Shown here: in pieces, positions 1 to 7,555 of the stretch | Layout of the letters: each line of letters starts with the position of its first letter | Position numbering within the stretch: position 1 is the first letter of the stretch | Source: an uncultured Bacteroidaceae bacterium | Lineage (GTDB): Bacteria > Bacteroidota > Bacteroidia > Bacteroidales > Bacteroidaceae | DNA length: 13,686 nt | Reading direction: 5' to 3' | Assembly: GCA_934364765.1 (NCBI GenBank) | Contig: CAKRMO010000005.1 | Span: forward strand, 1-13,686 | Program-made: the position numbers and the translations under genes | Notes under the pieces: generated by a model | The model's input: only the letters and a program-made list of their open reading frames with translations | The model's database searches: none | Told to the model about the DNA's origin: nothing

Positions 1-1337
1 ATCACGTCGTTCATTACCTCGCACGGCGAAATCTCCTCCTTTTGCATGGTTTCGGGAGCTTCGTCAACTTTTGTGATTATGGCAACGTCGCGTATTAGTT
101 CGCTGAGCCTCACCACCTGGCTGTGCGCACGCTCGAGGAAATAACGCTTTCTGTCGTCCGAGAGTCCCTTGCATTCCAAAATGGTCTCTATATAGCCGCG
201 AATGCTGCTCACGGGGGTGCGCAGCTCGTGCGTTATGTTGTTGCTCATCTGCTGTTTCAGAATGCGGCTCTTCTCGGCGCGGGTTACGTCATACACTGTC
301 ATCTCGAAATCCTCTCCGCTGTAAACCACCACCTGCACGGCATAGTTTGCGCTTCCGGCGGCTATGTTGAAACGCATCACGGGGGCGGTTTCGCCGGGGT
401 TGAGCTCGCGGCTGTTGAGTTCCACGAACTCCTTGGCGGGGCGGAAGGCCGCGCTGCCCCAAATGGTGTTGACATCGCCGGTTGGCACGGGGAGGATTGT
501 GTTGACGTATTGCACAAAACGCGGATTGGCATACACATTTCCCTTTTCGGTGTTGAAAATCGCAATCCCCCCCTCCAGATACTGGAAGTGCTTCAAAAGC
601 CGCTCGCGTTCGCCCTTTGCCTGTTTTCCCTTTTCGTCAAGCTGGCGGTAGAGGTTTGTTATCTCGCGGCCTATGTCGCCGAGTTCGGAGTGGGGGAAAC
701 TTATCGCGTCATAGTTTATGCCGCCTTTGCCCGCCTCGTTAATGAACCGCCGCAGACGCGAGACGGAACGCCCGAAACTGTCGGAGATGTATATTAGTAT
801 GACAATGGCTATGGGAAGCACCAGCAGCACGAAAAGCAGGAACACGTTGGCGGGGCGCAAAATGCTCCTCATGTCCTCATCGTAGGGTCTCGCCACGCGC
901 ACCACGTATTTGCCGTAGGACTTTGCAAAGTAAAAGAAATCGGTGTTGAATGTCTCGGAACGCCTGACGTCGTAGCTTCCTTCCGCAATTTTCCGGGCGT
1001 TTTTGACCTCGGGGCGGTCTTTGTGGTTTCCCTCAATGCGTGCGTCAATGCCGCCCGATTCGTACACCACGTTCCCCTTACGGTCTATCACGGTGAACCT
1101 CACGCCTTCGGGCATACATTCCAGAAAAGCCTTGAGCCTTGCAGGGTTCACCACATTGCCCTCGCGGCTTATCTCGCGCCCCACCATGTCGGCGTAGTCG
1201 CTCATGCGGTTGCGGAAGTCGCTTTCGCGCAAACCGCTCTCGTAGTGCATTTCGAAAAGCACCATGACCACGGCGAACACCGCGAATATTCCGGTGAACG
1301 ACAAAAGCAATTTGTATCTGTAGTTCAAACGCCTCAT
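1..1337 (-). CDS. Membrane sensor histidine kinase of a two-component pair (3' end missing)
   Basis: The reverse strand reads from an ATG at 1337 through the window edge, giving 445 residues without a stop. The protein is predicted to autophosphorylate on His and pass the phosphate to the adjacent regulator. Visible parts: a membrane segment at about residues 9-27, an extracytoplasmic sensor region at about 28-164, a second membrane segment at about 165-184 (LLFVLLVLPIAIVILIYI), a HAMP-like linker, a PAS-like segment around 240-340 (GGIAIFNTEKGNVYANP), and an H-box ITHELRTP with the phospho-acceptor His at residue 370. The HATPase_c domain would lie beyond the left edge. The start overlaps the regulator's stop by four bases (ATGA), so the two are co-translated. 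The arrangement resembles PhoR-type kinases; the stimulus cannot be read from the sequence. The partial state is due to the window edge, not gene decay. Confidence 0.93.
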   Translation of the reverse strand, partial: MRRLNYRYKLLLSFTGIFAVFAVVMVLFEMHYESGLRESDFRNRMSDYADMVGREISREGNVVNPARLKAFLECMPEGVRFTVIDRKGNVVYESGGIDARIEGNHKDRPEVKNARKIAEGSYDVRRSETFNTDFFYFAKSYGKYVVRVARPYDEDMRSILRPANVFLLFVLLVLPIAIVILIYISDSFGRSVSRLRRFINEAGKGGINYDAISFPHSELGDIGREITNLYRQLDEKGKQAKGERERLLKHFQYLEGGIAIFNTEKGNVYANPRFVQYVNTILPVPTGDVNTIWGSAAFRPAKEFVELNSRELNPGETAPVMRFNIAAGSANYAVQVVVYSGEDFEMTVYDVTRAEKSRILKQQMSNNITHELRTPVSSIRGYIETILECKGLSDDRKRYFLERAHSQVVRLSELIRDVAIITKVDEAPETMQKEEISPCEVMNDV

Positions 1338-2032
1338 TTTTCCGTAAAGCAATAGCCGTAGCCTTGGCGGTTTACAATCTGCGCACCGGCACCGCCGAGC
1401 TTTGAGCGGATGCGTGTGATGTGAACGTCAACCGTGCGTTCGAGCACGAGCGCGTCGTCCTGCCAAACGCTGCGCAGTATCTCGTCGCGCGAATACACCC
1501 TCCCCGGGTGGGACATCAGCATCTGGAGAATGCCGTATTCCTTGGGGGTGAGCATAACGTCCGCACCGTTTGAACGCACTAACTTGCGGTCGGGGATAAT
1601 CTCGATGCCGCCGAGGCTGATTATGGCGTCGCTGCCGGCGGGCGGTGTTTTCTGCCTTCTGAGCACAGCCCCCACGCGGGCGATAACCTCGTGGATTGAA
1701 AACGGCTTGGAGATGTAGTCGTCCCCTCCTGCGGAAAAACCCGTGAGCAGGTCGTTCTCCGTGTCCTTTGCTGTCAGGAAAATAACGGGTACGGAGTTGT
1801 GGAGTTGCTGCCTTAGCTTGCGCACCATGGAATAGCCCGACATCCCGCCGAGCATCACGTCGAGCAGAATGAGCGACACCGTATTGTCAAGGAGTGAGAT
1901 TGCCTCCTCAGCCGATGGGGCGGTGATTACCTCATATCCCGCAGCTTCGAGGTTTACCTGCAATATTTCGCGAATGTCAGGCTCGTCGTCAACAACGAGC
2001 AGCTTGCCTTTTGTGGTCTTTTGGGTATTCAT
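1334..2032 (-). CDS. OmpR/PhoB-family response regulator
   Basis: A 232-residue DNA-binding response regulator, the usual length for the OmpR class. The N-terminal receiver domain (about residues 9-125) has the acidic pair Asp15-Asp16, the phospho-acceptor Asp58 in LILLDVM, the switch Thr87 in FLTAKD and the conserved Lys109 in YISKPF. The C-terminal winged helix (about 138-230) shows the typical DRKLV, LTPKEYGIL, RDEILRSVW, RTVDVHITRIRSKLG and GYGYCF blocks. It is the first gene of the pair and overlaps the kinase by ATGA, so the two are almost certainly cognate. The ATG at 2032 is chosen because it directly precedes a receiver domain of standard length; there is no clear Shine-Dalgarno, as is common in Bacteroidales. 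An 11-bp-spaced direct repeat lies 35-52 bases upstream of the start. The regulated genes are unknown; PhoB-like is a fold assignment only. Confidence 0.95.
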   Translation of the reverse strand: MNTQKTTKGKLLVVDDEPDIREILQVNLEAAGYEVITAPSAEEAISLLDNTVSLILLDVMLGGMSGYSMVRKLRQQLHNSVPVIFLTAKDTENDLLTGFSAGGDDYISKPFSIHEVIARVGAVLRRQKTPPAGSDAIISLGGIEIIPDRKLVRSNGADVMLTPKEYGILQMLMSHPGRVYSRDEILRSVWQDDALVLERTVDVHITRIRSKLGGAGAQIVNRQGYGYCFTEK

Positions 2033-2053
2033 GGTGCAATATTAAGCATTTAA

Positions 2054-2090
2054 TGCCAAACAGGCAGTTAAGAAGCGGTTAAGATTGGCA
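2054..2090 (-). promoter_or_regulatory. Candidate OmpR-type operator upstream of the response regulator
   Basis: On the minus strand TCTTAAC occurs twice, at 2084-2078 and 2073-2067, with an 11-base period. This is the spacing used by tandem OmpR/PhoB-class winged-helix regulators. The pair is bracketed by an inverted repeat TGCCAA/TTGGCA (2085-2090 and 2054-2059). The site lies between the terminator of the upstream gene and the regulator's start, so it could mediate autoregulation. No convincing -33/-7 pair was found nearby. Binding by this regulator is inferred from spacing and position only. Confidence 0.4.
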
Positions 2091-2091
2091 C

Positions 2092-2126
2092 AAAAAAATC
2101 CGCAACTCCAATGGGTTGCGGATTTT
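2092..2126 (-). terminator. Rho-independent terminator of the large secreted-protein gene
   Basis: A perfect 12-bp inverted repeat (2095-2106 with 2115-2126, arm AAAATCCGCAAC) with an 8-base loop is followed on the minus strand by a run of seven T (2098-2092). It lies 46 bases past the stop codon at 2173. A second, imperfect hairpin (2135-2143 with 2150-2157) sits between it and the stop. It separates this gene from the two-component operon downstream on the same strand. Confidence 0.88.
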
Positions 2127-2172
2127 CGTATTTCAAGCCCTCCACAAGAGGAGGCTTATTTTCGGAGTTGCA

Positions 2173-5100
2173 TCACTTTACGAGCACCTTCTTGCTGCCA
2201 ACCACGTAAACGCCCTTCTTGAGGCCTGCGGTAGCGTTGGCTTCGTCAACGTGCTTGCGCACGAGAACGCCGTCGGTGGTGTAAACGTTGACAAACTTCT
2301 TGACAGCGATGATTTCTGCGCCCTTGATGCCGTTAATCATGCCTGCGCCCTTGACGTAAACAATTGCGTCAACCTCGTCGTCAGAAACGGTGTTCTTAAC
2401 GAGGCGCGGAAGGATGATGCCGCGCTGGTAGCCGATAGATGTACCCTTAGGTTCGTCAACAATAGAGTCGCCAAGGAAGTAGCCCATGTGATCCTCGGTT
2501 GTAAGCCATGTGGCGGGAACAGAGATGAGACCGTTGACGGTATCTCTTTCAGCCGAAACGCTGCTGTTCATTACCGGATTGAATGTAATGGTGCTTGTAA
2601 CATTTACATCGTATTGACCCGGCATGATGTAGATGACAGGAGTTCCGCCCTTCACAGTCTCAGCGTCTATCATCTTCAGCTTGTAAGCCGTAACGACAGA
2701 GTCGCCTTCATCGGTAGTAATCTTGCCCACGAGCTCGTAGGGGGTTAAATCTTCCGTGCCATTGCCATTGTCTGAAACGGCCTGTGCGGGAACTTCATAC
2801 TCATAAGGCATGGTAATTGAAATCACGCGTCCGTTCGCGCAGCTATAGTACGGCTCAGTTGCAAATTCAGCGTGAACATCTTCAGAAGCGTCGATTGTCC
2901 ATGCGAACGAGCTGCCCTTGAATGCGGGTGCGCTGTCATCAGCCTTGGTGTAGGTCATGCCCGGTGCATACCAGCCGGCGTTGTTTTTCACGTAGTAGCC
3001 TTCGGCTGTGAGGAAGCCAATCTGGCCTTCGCCGAACGGAACGATAGTGAACGCCTTGGGTACGTACCAGCAAATAGGACGGTAGTCGTATGTTGACAAG
3101 CCCGAGCCTGTGTAAGGACCGAAGAAGCCGCCGTTACCAACGTTCTGCGGGATGTAGCGACCGTTCTCGTCCTTGGTCAAAGTCCAGTGGTTGTACGACT
3201 CCTTGGAGCCTGCGGGATACGGATTGGTGAGCCAGTAGCTGTAACTGTTGCCGTAAGCGTGGGTGTGTGCGCCGCCGGCGTAGAGAACCATTCCGGCACG
3301 TGCTGCGTCTGCGGTGGTGATTACATACCATTTGTCTGCAGGCTTGTTCATCTTTTCGTATAGAGCCGTGTAAGCATCCTTGAGACCGCTTACAACTTCC
3401 TTTATCTTGTCTGCCGACAACTGGCCTTCGGCTGCGTCGTATTCAGCAATCAGCGGGGCAGCCTTGTTGATGTAAGCGTCGAGGTCTTCGCTTGGGAACT
3501 CGCCGATGCGTTCGCCGGCGGTGAGGTTCTCAACGTTGTAGCGCGCCATTGCTATTGTGGAGTCGTTGCTGCTCAAAGCCCTGAACGCTGCGATTGCCGC
3601 AACAAGCTTGTCGTATGTAGCCTGTGTCGCATTGCCGCTGTTGTTCTCGGCCTTTGCATCCTGAATTGCGTTGAACAACTCAAACGCCACGCCCTGATGG
3701 CTCGGCTTGAGAATGTACGAGTTCTCGTTCACGCCGGTAATGGGATAGAGGTTGTACTCTGCATATCCGAACACTGCGTGGCCGTTTGCAAAGTAAACGG
3801 CACCGGCATTGTTTATGGAAACGAGAGTCTGGAAGCGTACATATTTGTAGCCGCCGATGCCGCTCACGATGTAGGTGAGCGAGTCGGAGTGGAGCGAGCT
3901 GAGGAGCGTCTGACCGCCGAAGTCAGCAAGCGTCATGTCGTTGGGAAGAGTTTCCCAAGTCTCCGCATCGTTGGAAACCTGAATGCGCATTCTCGCCGGC
4001 ACACGGTGCCAAGAATCGCTCTGGCGCATTGTGTATGCCACCTGAACTGTGTCGGGGAATCCTGCTTCGCTGTAGATGCGCAGCGAGTGAGGCTCGCCCG
4101 GAGTCTGCTCCTGGCCATTTTCCCATGTGGAGTTCCAATAGGTGTCCTTGTTGCCGTCAATCATATATTCAAGGTGCATACCCTCGTTGGGAGACCAGTT
4201 GTTTGCGTAAATCTGGCTCACGTCGGTGATAATCGGCTCGCCCACGGTGTAGTTCGTGGAAGCATTGTAAAGGCGGCGTGCCTCCTCGAATGTCTTCTTG
4301 AACTTGATGTTAAGCTCGTTCTGCGCCTCGTTTGCGATTAGCTTCTCAGCCTCCTCTTCGGAAACGGGTTCGAATGTCCAGCTTGTGCCGCCGTTTTCCT
4401 GGCGCGGACTCCAAATCTGAAGTCTTCCCTCATCGTAGAGGCAGCTTCCGTGACCGTTGGGGTCGTAGCCGAACTCTGTGTCAACCGAGTTGAAGATGCC
4501 CCATTTGCCGTTGGCCTTGATAGCCTTGAACTGCGCGGGGGTAACAAGCTCCTTGGTCATGTCAACAAGGCTGCCGTTTTCGCTCTTAGCCGCCTTGTTC
4601 ATGTACATCTTGTTCTTCATGTTCTGCAAAGCGTATCCGCCTTCGGCAAGTTTGGTAACTTTCCAAATCTGTGCGGCTGTTGTCTCCTTGTGAGTCCAGC
4701 CCTGGGTGGTGTCATTGTAGAGAGAGAGGTAGATGGCGTTGTCGTTCTTCACGTAGTTTTCGAAGTTGGAGCGGATGACATAGTATCCGTCGGGAACAAC
4801 GTTAACTTCGGCGTTGAACTTGTCGCCGGCTTCTGTAAGAGCCTTTGTTGCGGCTTCAAGCTCCTCAACGGCGGGAATTTCCGCAGCAGCGACAAGTCTC
4901 TTTGCCTTTGCAAGCGCGGAGTCAACATCTGCGATGAGTTCCTCGCTGTGTGCGAAGCCAATGCCGTCGCCCACTTCTGCGCCGTCGGTGATGCCGTCGT
5001 ATTTCATTATCGCCTGACGCAGGTTGCCTGCCGCCACGCGGTCGGGATCGTTGATGTGGTCAACTATCTCCTGCGGCACGCGGCGGATGTACCATGCCGA

Positions 5101-6519
5101 AGCCGAGCCTGCGCCGCCGTCCCAAAGCACGAGCTTGCCGGCTGTGCCGTTACCGCTCTGGTGGTTCTCCATATGGTAGGGACGTGGGGGATATGCATCG
5201 TAGTAGTCGTACTTGCTGCCGATGTTGAACTGTCCGCTGCCAAGGTCGCCCGCAAAGATGCGCTCCTCCTTTTCGGTGGTGAAGCCGGCGGGCTGGCTGT
5301 CTTCATGAGCCGCAGCCTTGCCGAGATACACGTTTGTGCCGACGTTGCGGAACGCGTAGTACATTCTGTCGCTTGTCCCTTCAACGGGGAACTTCGTGAT
5401 CTGCCAGATGAACTGGTTGTCGTTGGTGTTCAAAGCCCTCCATCCGGCTGCGCTGCCCTCGTAGGGCGCAACCCATGCAAAGTCGCCGTTGTCAACATCG
5501 GTGAACGCCGTGTAGGCGGTTTTGATGTAGTAGTAGCCGCCGTCCTCAATCTGCACCTTTGCTTCGGGGGCGTCAGCCTTCTGCTTGGCCTCAAACAGGG
5601 CGTCGAAAGCGGTTTTCAGCTCGTCGTCGCTCATGGTGTTGTAGTTCGAGAGTACATTCTGGTAAACATCGTAGAAGTTGTTGAACACTTCCTCGGTCAC
5701 GAAGCCGGGGTCTGTGCCCACCTTGTAGTCGCTCTCAATCGACGCGCCGAAGTTGTCGAGCAGGTCCTCAAGAGCCTCCTTGGGGTCAGTGCTGCGGTCG
5801 CTCACGCGGCGTATGTCCCAAACGTTGGTGTCCTGATACTGCGAGAACCAGGTGATGTTGAATTTGGAAACCTCGAACTCGTTGGCAAGGAACACACGGC
5901 CGTAGCCGCCACCGTCAGACAGCATGTTTGTCTTTCCCGTAGCGTCGAAGATGTTCACAACCGTATAGGTTGTGGGTTCCCAGTCGCTCTGGCTGCTGCC
6001 GTAGCTGTTTGAGCCATAGTAGCCCTTGTGTTCCTCGTCGCTGTTCGACACAATGCAGAAAGCCTTTGCCGAAGCGGTGTCGTTAACAAGCGCGTTTTCG
6101 CCCGCTGTATATTTGTTAATCCACACATCGGGGTCGTCAAACGGGTTGGGATACAGATCCGGCTGGTTGCTAGCCCATCTGAAGTTAAGGTACTGCCCGG
6201 TCTTCTTGTTCTTGATGTAATACTGCGGAAGTCCGGTTACAGCATTGTCCACCTGCGCCCTCTCGAGCACCCAGATGATTTCCTCCGGCACCTCGAGAAT
6301 AGAGGGGATTGTCTGGCAGGAGTTAGTCTGCCCGTAGGTGAAAGGCACAAGGTAGTGCCCCTTGGAGGTCGTACCCGAGCGCGCCTCGAAGATTACTTCC
6401 ACGCCGTCCTCAAGCTCGTCAGGGGTAAGCACCCTTCCGACCATGTTCTGCGCAAAAGCATCCGGCATGGCGAACAAAACCGCCGCCAACGCCAACAGAA
6501 AAGTCTTGAATCTTTTCAT
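2173..6519 (-). CDS. Large secreted modular protein with F5/8C domain and C-terminal sorting-type domain
   Basis: From the ATG at 6519 the product is 1448 residues. It opens with a signal peptide (Lys/Arg start, hydrophobic core LLALAAVLFA, likely cleavage after AFA near residue 23). Four related beta-rich modules lie at about 26-240, 327-483, 576-720 and 1062-1215. The second and third share a DGxYYxI opening, an IWxxTK block and a later Y..KA; the first and fourth are more diverged. A discoidin/F5-8C-like domain lies at about 760-925 (YMIDGNKDTYWNS, RIQVSNDAETWE, YKYVRFQ). Short helical FIVAR-like spacers separate the modules. The last 40 residues (YTTDGVLVRK, then KKGVYVVGSKKVLVK) match the style of Por/type IX C-terminal sorting domains. 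No catalytic motif was recognised, so a glycan- or surface-binding role is the best guess. An in-frame ATG at 6558 is less likely because it would place 13 extra residues before a standard signal peptide. Confidence 0.85.
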   Translation of the reverse strand: MKRFKTFLLALAAVLFAMPDAFAQNMVGRVLTPDELEDGVEVIFEARSGTTSKGHYLVPFTYGQTNSCQTIPSILEVPEEIIWVLERAQVDNAVTGLPQYYIKNKKTGQYLNFRWASNQPDLYPNPFDDPDVWINKYTAGENALVNDTASAKAFCIVSNSDEEHKGYYGSNSYGSSQSDWEPTTYTVVNIFDATGKTNMLSDGGGYGRVFLANEFEVSKFNITWFSQYQDTNVWDIRRVSDRSTDPKEALEDLLDNFGASIESDYKVGTDPGFVTEEVFNNFYDVYQNVLSNYNTMSDDELKTAFDALFEAKQKADAPEAKVQIEDGGYYYIKTAYTAFTDVDNGDFAWVAPYEGSAAGWRALNTNDNQFIWQITKFPVEGTSDRMYYAFRNVGTNVYLGKAAAHEDSQPAGFTTEKEERIFAGDLGSGQFNIGSKYDYYDAYPPRPYHMENHQSGNGTAGKLVLWDGGAGSASAWYIRRVPQEIVDHINDPDRVAAGNLRQAIMKYDGITDGAEVGDGIGFAHSEELIADVDSALAKAKRLVAAAEIPAVEELEAATKALTEAGDKFNAEVNVVPDGYYVIRSNFENYVKNDNAIYLSLYNDTTQGWTHKETTAAQIWKVTKLAEGGYALQNMKNKMYMNKAAKSENGSLVDMTKELVTPAQFKAIKANGKWGIFNSVDTEFGYDPNGHGSCLYDEGRLQIWSPRQENGGTSWTFEPVSEEEAEKLIANEAQNELNIKFKKTFEEARRLYNASTNYTVGEPIITDVSQIYANNWSPNEGMHLEYMIDGNKDTYWNSTWENGQEQTPGEPHSLRIYSEAGFPDTVQVAYTMRQSDSWHRVPARMRIQVSNDAETWETLPNDMTLADFGGQTLLSSLHSDSLTYIVSGIGGYKYVRFQTLVSINNAGAVYFANGHAVFGYAEYNLYPITGVNENSYILKPSHQGVAFELFNAIQDAKAENNSGNATQATYDKLVAAIAAFRALSSNDSTIAMARYNVENLTAGERIGEFPSEDLDAYINKAAPLIAEYDAAEGQLSADKIKEVVSGLKDAYTALYEKMNKPADKWYVITTADAARAGMVLYAGGAHTHAYGNSYSYWLTNPYPAGSKESYNHWTLTKDENGRYIPQNVGNGGFFGPYTGSGLSTYDYRPICWYVPKAFTIVPFGEGQIGFLTAEGYYVKNNAGWYAPGMTYTKADDSAPAFKGSSFAWTIDASEDVHAEFATEPYYSCANGRVISITMPYEYEVPAQAVSDNGNGTEDLTPYELVGKITTDEGDSVVTAYKLKMIDAETVKGGTPVIYIMPGQYDVNVTSTITFNPVMNSSVSAERDTVNGLISVPATWLTTEDHMGYFLGDSIVDEPKGTSIGYQRGIILPRLVKNTVSDDEVDAIVYVKGAGMINGIKGAEIIAVKKFVNVYTTDGVLVRKHVDEANATAGLKKGVYVVGSKKVLVK

Positions 6520-6656
6520 ACCTTTTGTCTTTAGAGTTAATAATGTTGTTTTTAACAAAGTTGTTGTTCCTTTTTATGCACGTCCGCCCCGCGTTTTCTC
6601 TCCCGAAGCCGCTTGGGCAGCCACTTCCCCTGTTGCAGTGAACAGGATAGCAGCCC

Positions 6657-6664
6657 CAAAGTTA
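6657..6664 (-). promoter_or_regulatory. Candidate Bacteroidetes -7 box for the large secreted-protein gene
   Basis: TAACTTTG on the minus strand matches the Bacteroidales -7 consensus TAnnTTTG exactly and would give a leader of about 130 bases. A second exact match, TAGTTTTG, lies at 6773-6766. Neither has a good TTTG -33 element at the usual 19-21 base spacing, so the choice between them is open. Confidence 0.35.
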
Positions 6665-7079
6665 AGAATAAAAACAATAATACACGATAATTTGCCAGTA
6701 CATTTTTTTGTAAAAAGCGAATTTGCGGATGTCGGAACTGGCGGATTTTGAGTTAAAAAGTGCGACAAAACTAAATTTCCGCGTTATAAATGCCACGCAT
6801 ACACACCTTTTTGGCTTTTATGCGAGCAAAAATACACATGATGCTTTGTGCAAACAAATTCATGCCTTGCTTTTTTATGTTCATAATAATTTTGCAGTTT
6901 GGTTCAAAGCGATTGGTGTATGCCGGCATGGCTTTTATTAGTGTTTACACCGCGCGGAGTTATTGGTTATATACCGCCTGTGGAACTGTTAGCATATATG
7001 CGGTATGGACAGCGGAGTACAGGCTGTGCCATTCGCCCGGTGGCGGTGCAGTTTGTTGATTGGTTGAATATTGTATATA

Positions 7080-7190
7080 TGTAGGGGTGTATGGCATACG
7101 CCCTGAATTGCGCGGAGTTTGCAATATTGTGGCGGCGGTTTGCGGCGCGGCTCGTGCGGTGGTGTATAGGGCGGTAAAGCCGCCCCTACA
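7080..7190. repeat. REP-pair-like element with TGTAGGGGyG terminal inverted repeats
   Basis: The ends TGTAGGGGTG (7080-7089) and the reverse complement of 7181-7190 (TGTAGGGGCG) match at 9 of 10 bases. Each end is itself a small hairpin: 7085-7103 folds as an 8-bp stem with a 3-base loop, and 7169-7174 pairs with 7180-7185 (GGGCGG/CCGCCC). Two outward-related palindromes around about 60 bases resemble a REPIN or small non-autonomous element. There is no transposase here, and mobility is inferred. Confidence 0.5.
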
Positions 7191-7220
7191 AGTGGCGCAA
7201 AACAAAAACTAACAGTCCTC

Positions 7221-7367
7221 TTCCAAATTCCCCGAAAACTATATGGGATGTGGGAAAAACTACATAGGACATAGGAAAAATTATGTCTGATATAATCCAG
7301 ACTACATCAGACCTTTTTTTGCCGTTTGCAAGCACCTGGAAAACAGAAACTTGCAAAAGTGTTATAG
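7221..7367 (+). repeat. Intergenic structured repeat, copy A
   Basis: Copy A of a three-copy family. Positions 7230-7324 align without gaps to copy C (12922-13016) with 6 differences in 95 bases and to copy B (9511-9605) with 18. It holds a hairpin (left arm 7239-7253, loop GAAAAA 7254-7259, right arm 7260-7274, with a 3x3 internal loop) and then a terminator-like hairpin (7285-7320). The part after the T-run is about 10 bases longer than in copies B and C. It lies beyond the 3' end of the GH2 gene, on the opposite strand to its neighbours. Confidence 0.85.
7285..7320 (+). terminator. Terminator-like hairpin inside repeat copy A
   Basis: GTCTGAT (7285-7291) pairs perfectly with ATCAGAC (7306-7312) across a 14-base loop, followed by C and seven T (7314-7320). 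The form is that of a rho-independent terminator for plus-strand transcription, although the stem is short. No plus-strand gene lies immediately upstream, so its role here is unclear. Confidence 0.55.
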
Positions 7368-7491
7368 TGTTTGCGCAAATCCCTGTGGCACAGGGGGGTG
7401 CGGGATTCCCGGCGTGAGCGGCGGAATGTTGCGCGTTAGTGGGATGAGTTTCAAGCGTGCCTTGTGCCGTTGAAGGGCGTTTCCCTCCTGC

Positions 7492-7525
7492 AAAAAAAAC
7501 TCGGGCGCAACATGAATTGCGCCCG
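7492..7525 (-). terminator. Rho-independent terminator of the GH2 gene
   Basis: CGGGCGCAA (7502-7510) and TTGCGCCCG (7517-7525) form a perfect 9-bp GC-rich stem with a 6-base loop. On the minus strand this is followed closely by eight T (7499-7492). It starts about 30 bases after the GH2 stop codon. Confidence 0.9.
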
Positions 7526-7555
7526 GGCTGTTATGTGTCTGGAGAAACCGCAGAT

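Larger units (their letters stand above)
6520..7555. other. About 1 kb intergenic region without a credible gene
   Basis: Short overlapping reading frames on both strands here lack ATG starts with plausible context, signal features or family resemblance. The stretch holds promoter-like boxes for the gene to its left, a REP-pair-like element (7080-7190), copy A of the long intergenic repeat (7221-7367) and the terminator of the hydrolase gene (7492-7525). A weak inverted repeat ATACCGC/GCGGTAT (6971-6977 with 7000-7006) and two GCGGAGT copies (6954-6960, 7012-7018) are the only other structures seen. No tRNA or rRNA was recognised. Confidence 0.7.

Noticed and set aside
4450..6012. Plus-strand reading frame of 520 codons opposite the large secreted-protein gene
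   Set aside because: It lies wholly antisense to a gene with a signal peptide and recognisable domains, and its translation (Val, Leu, Ala, Cys-rich) has no family features. It is a codon-bias shadow.
6520..6558. Upstream ATG at 6558 extending the large protein by 13 residues
   Set aside because: The ATG at 6519 gives a standard signal peptide; the extension would bury it behind extra polar residues.
6574..6768. Minus-strand 64-codon frame upstream of the large secreted-protein gene
   Set aside because: It begins with TTG, overlaps the promoter-like boxes and has no ribosome site or family resemblance.
6723..7205. Several overlapping frames of 61-89 codons on both strands
   Set aside because: They overlap each other and the REP-like element, lack start context and show no coding character.
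7494..7525. GC-rich palindrome considered as part of the repeat family
   Set aside because: It has a strong T-run on the minus strand right after the GH2 stop and no counterpart in copies B and C, so it is that gene's terminator.
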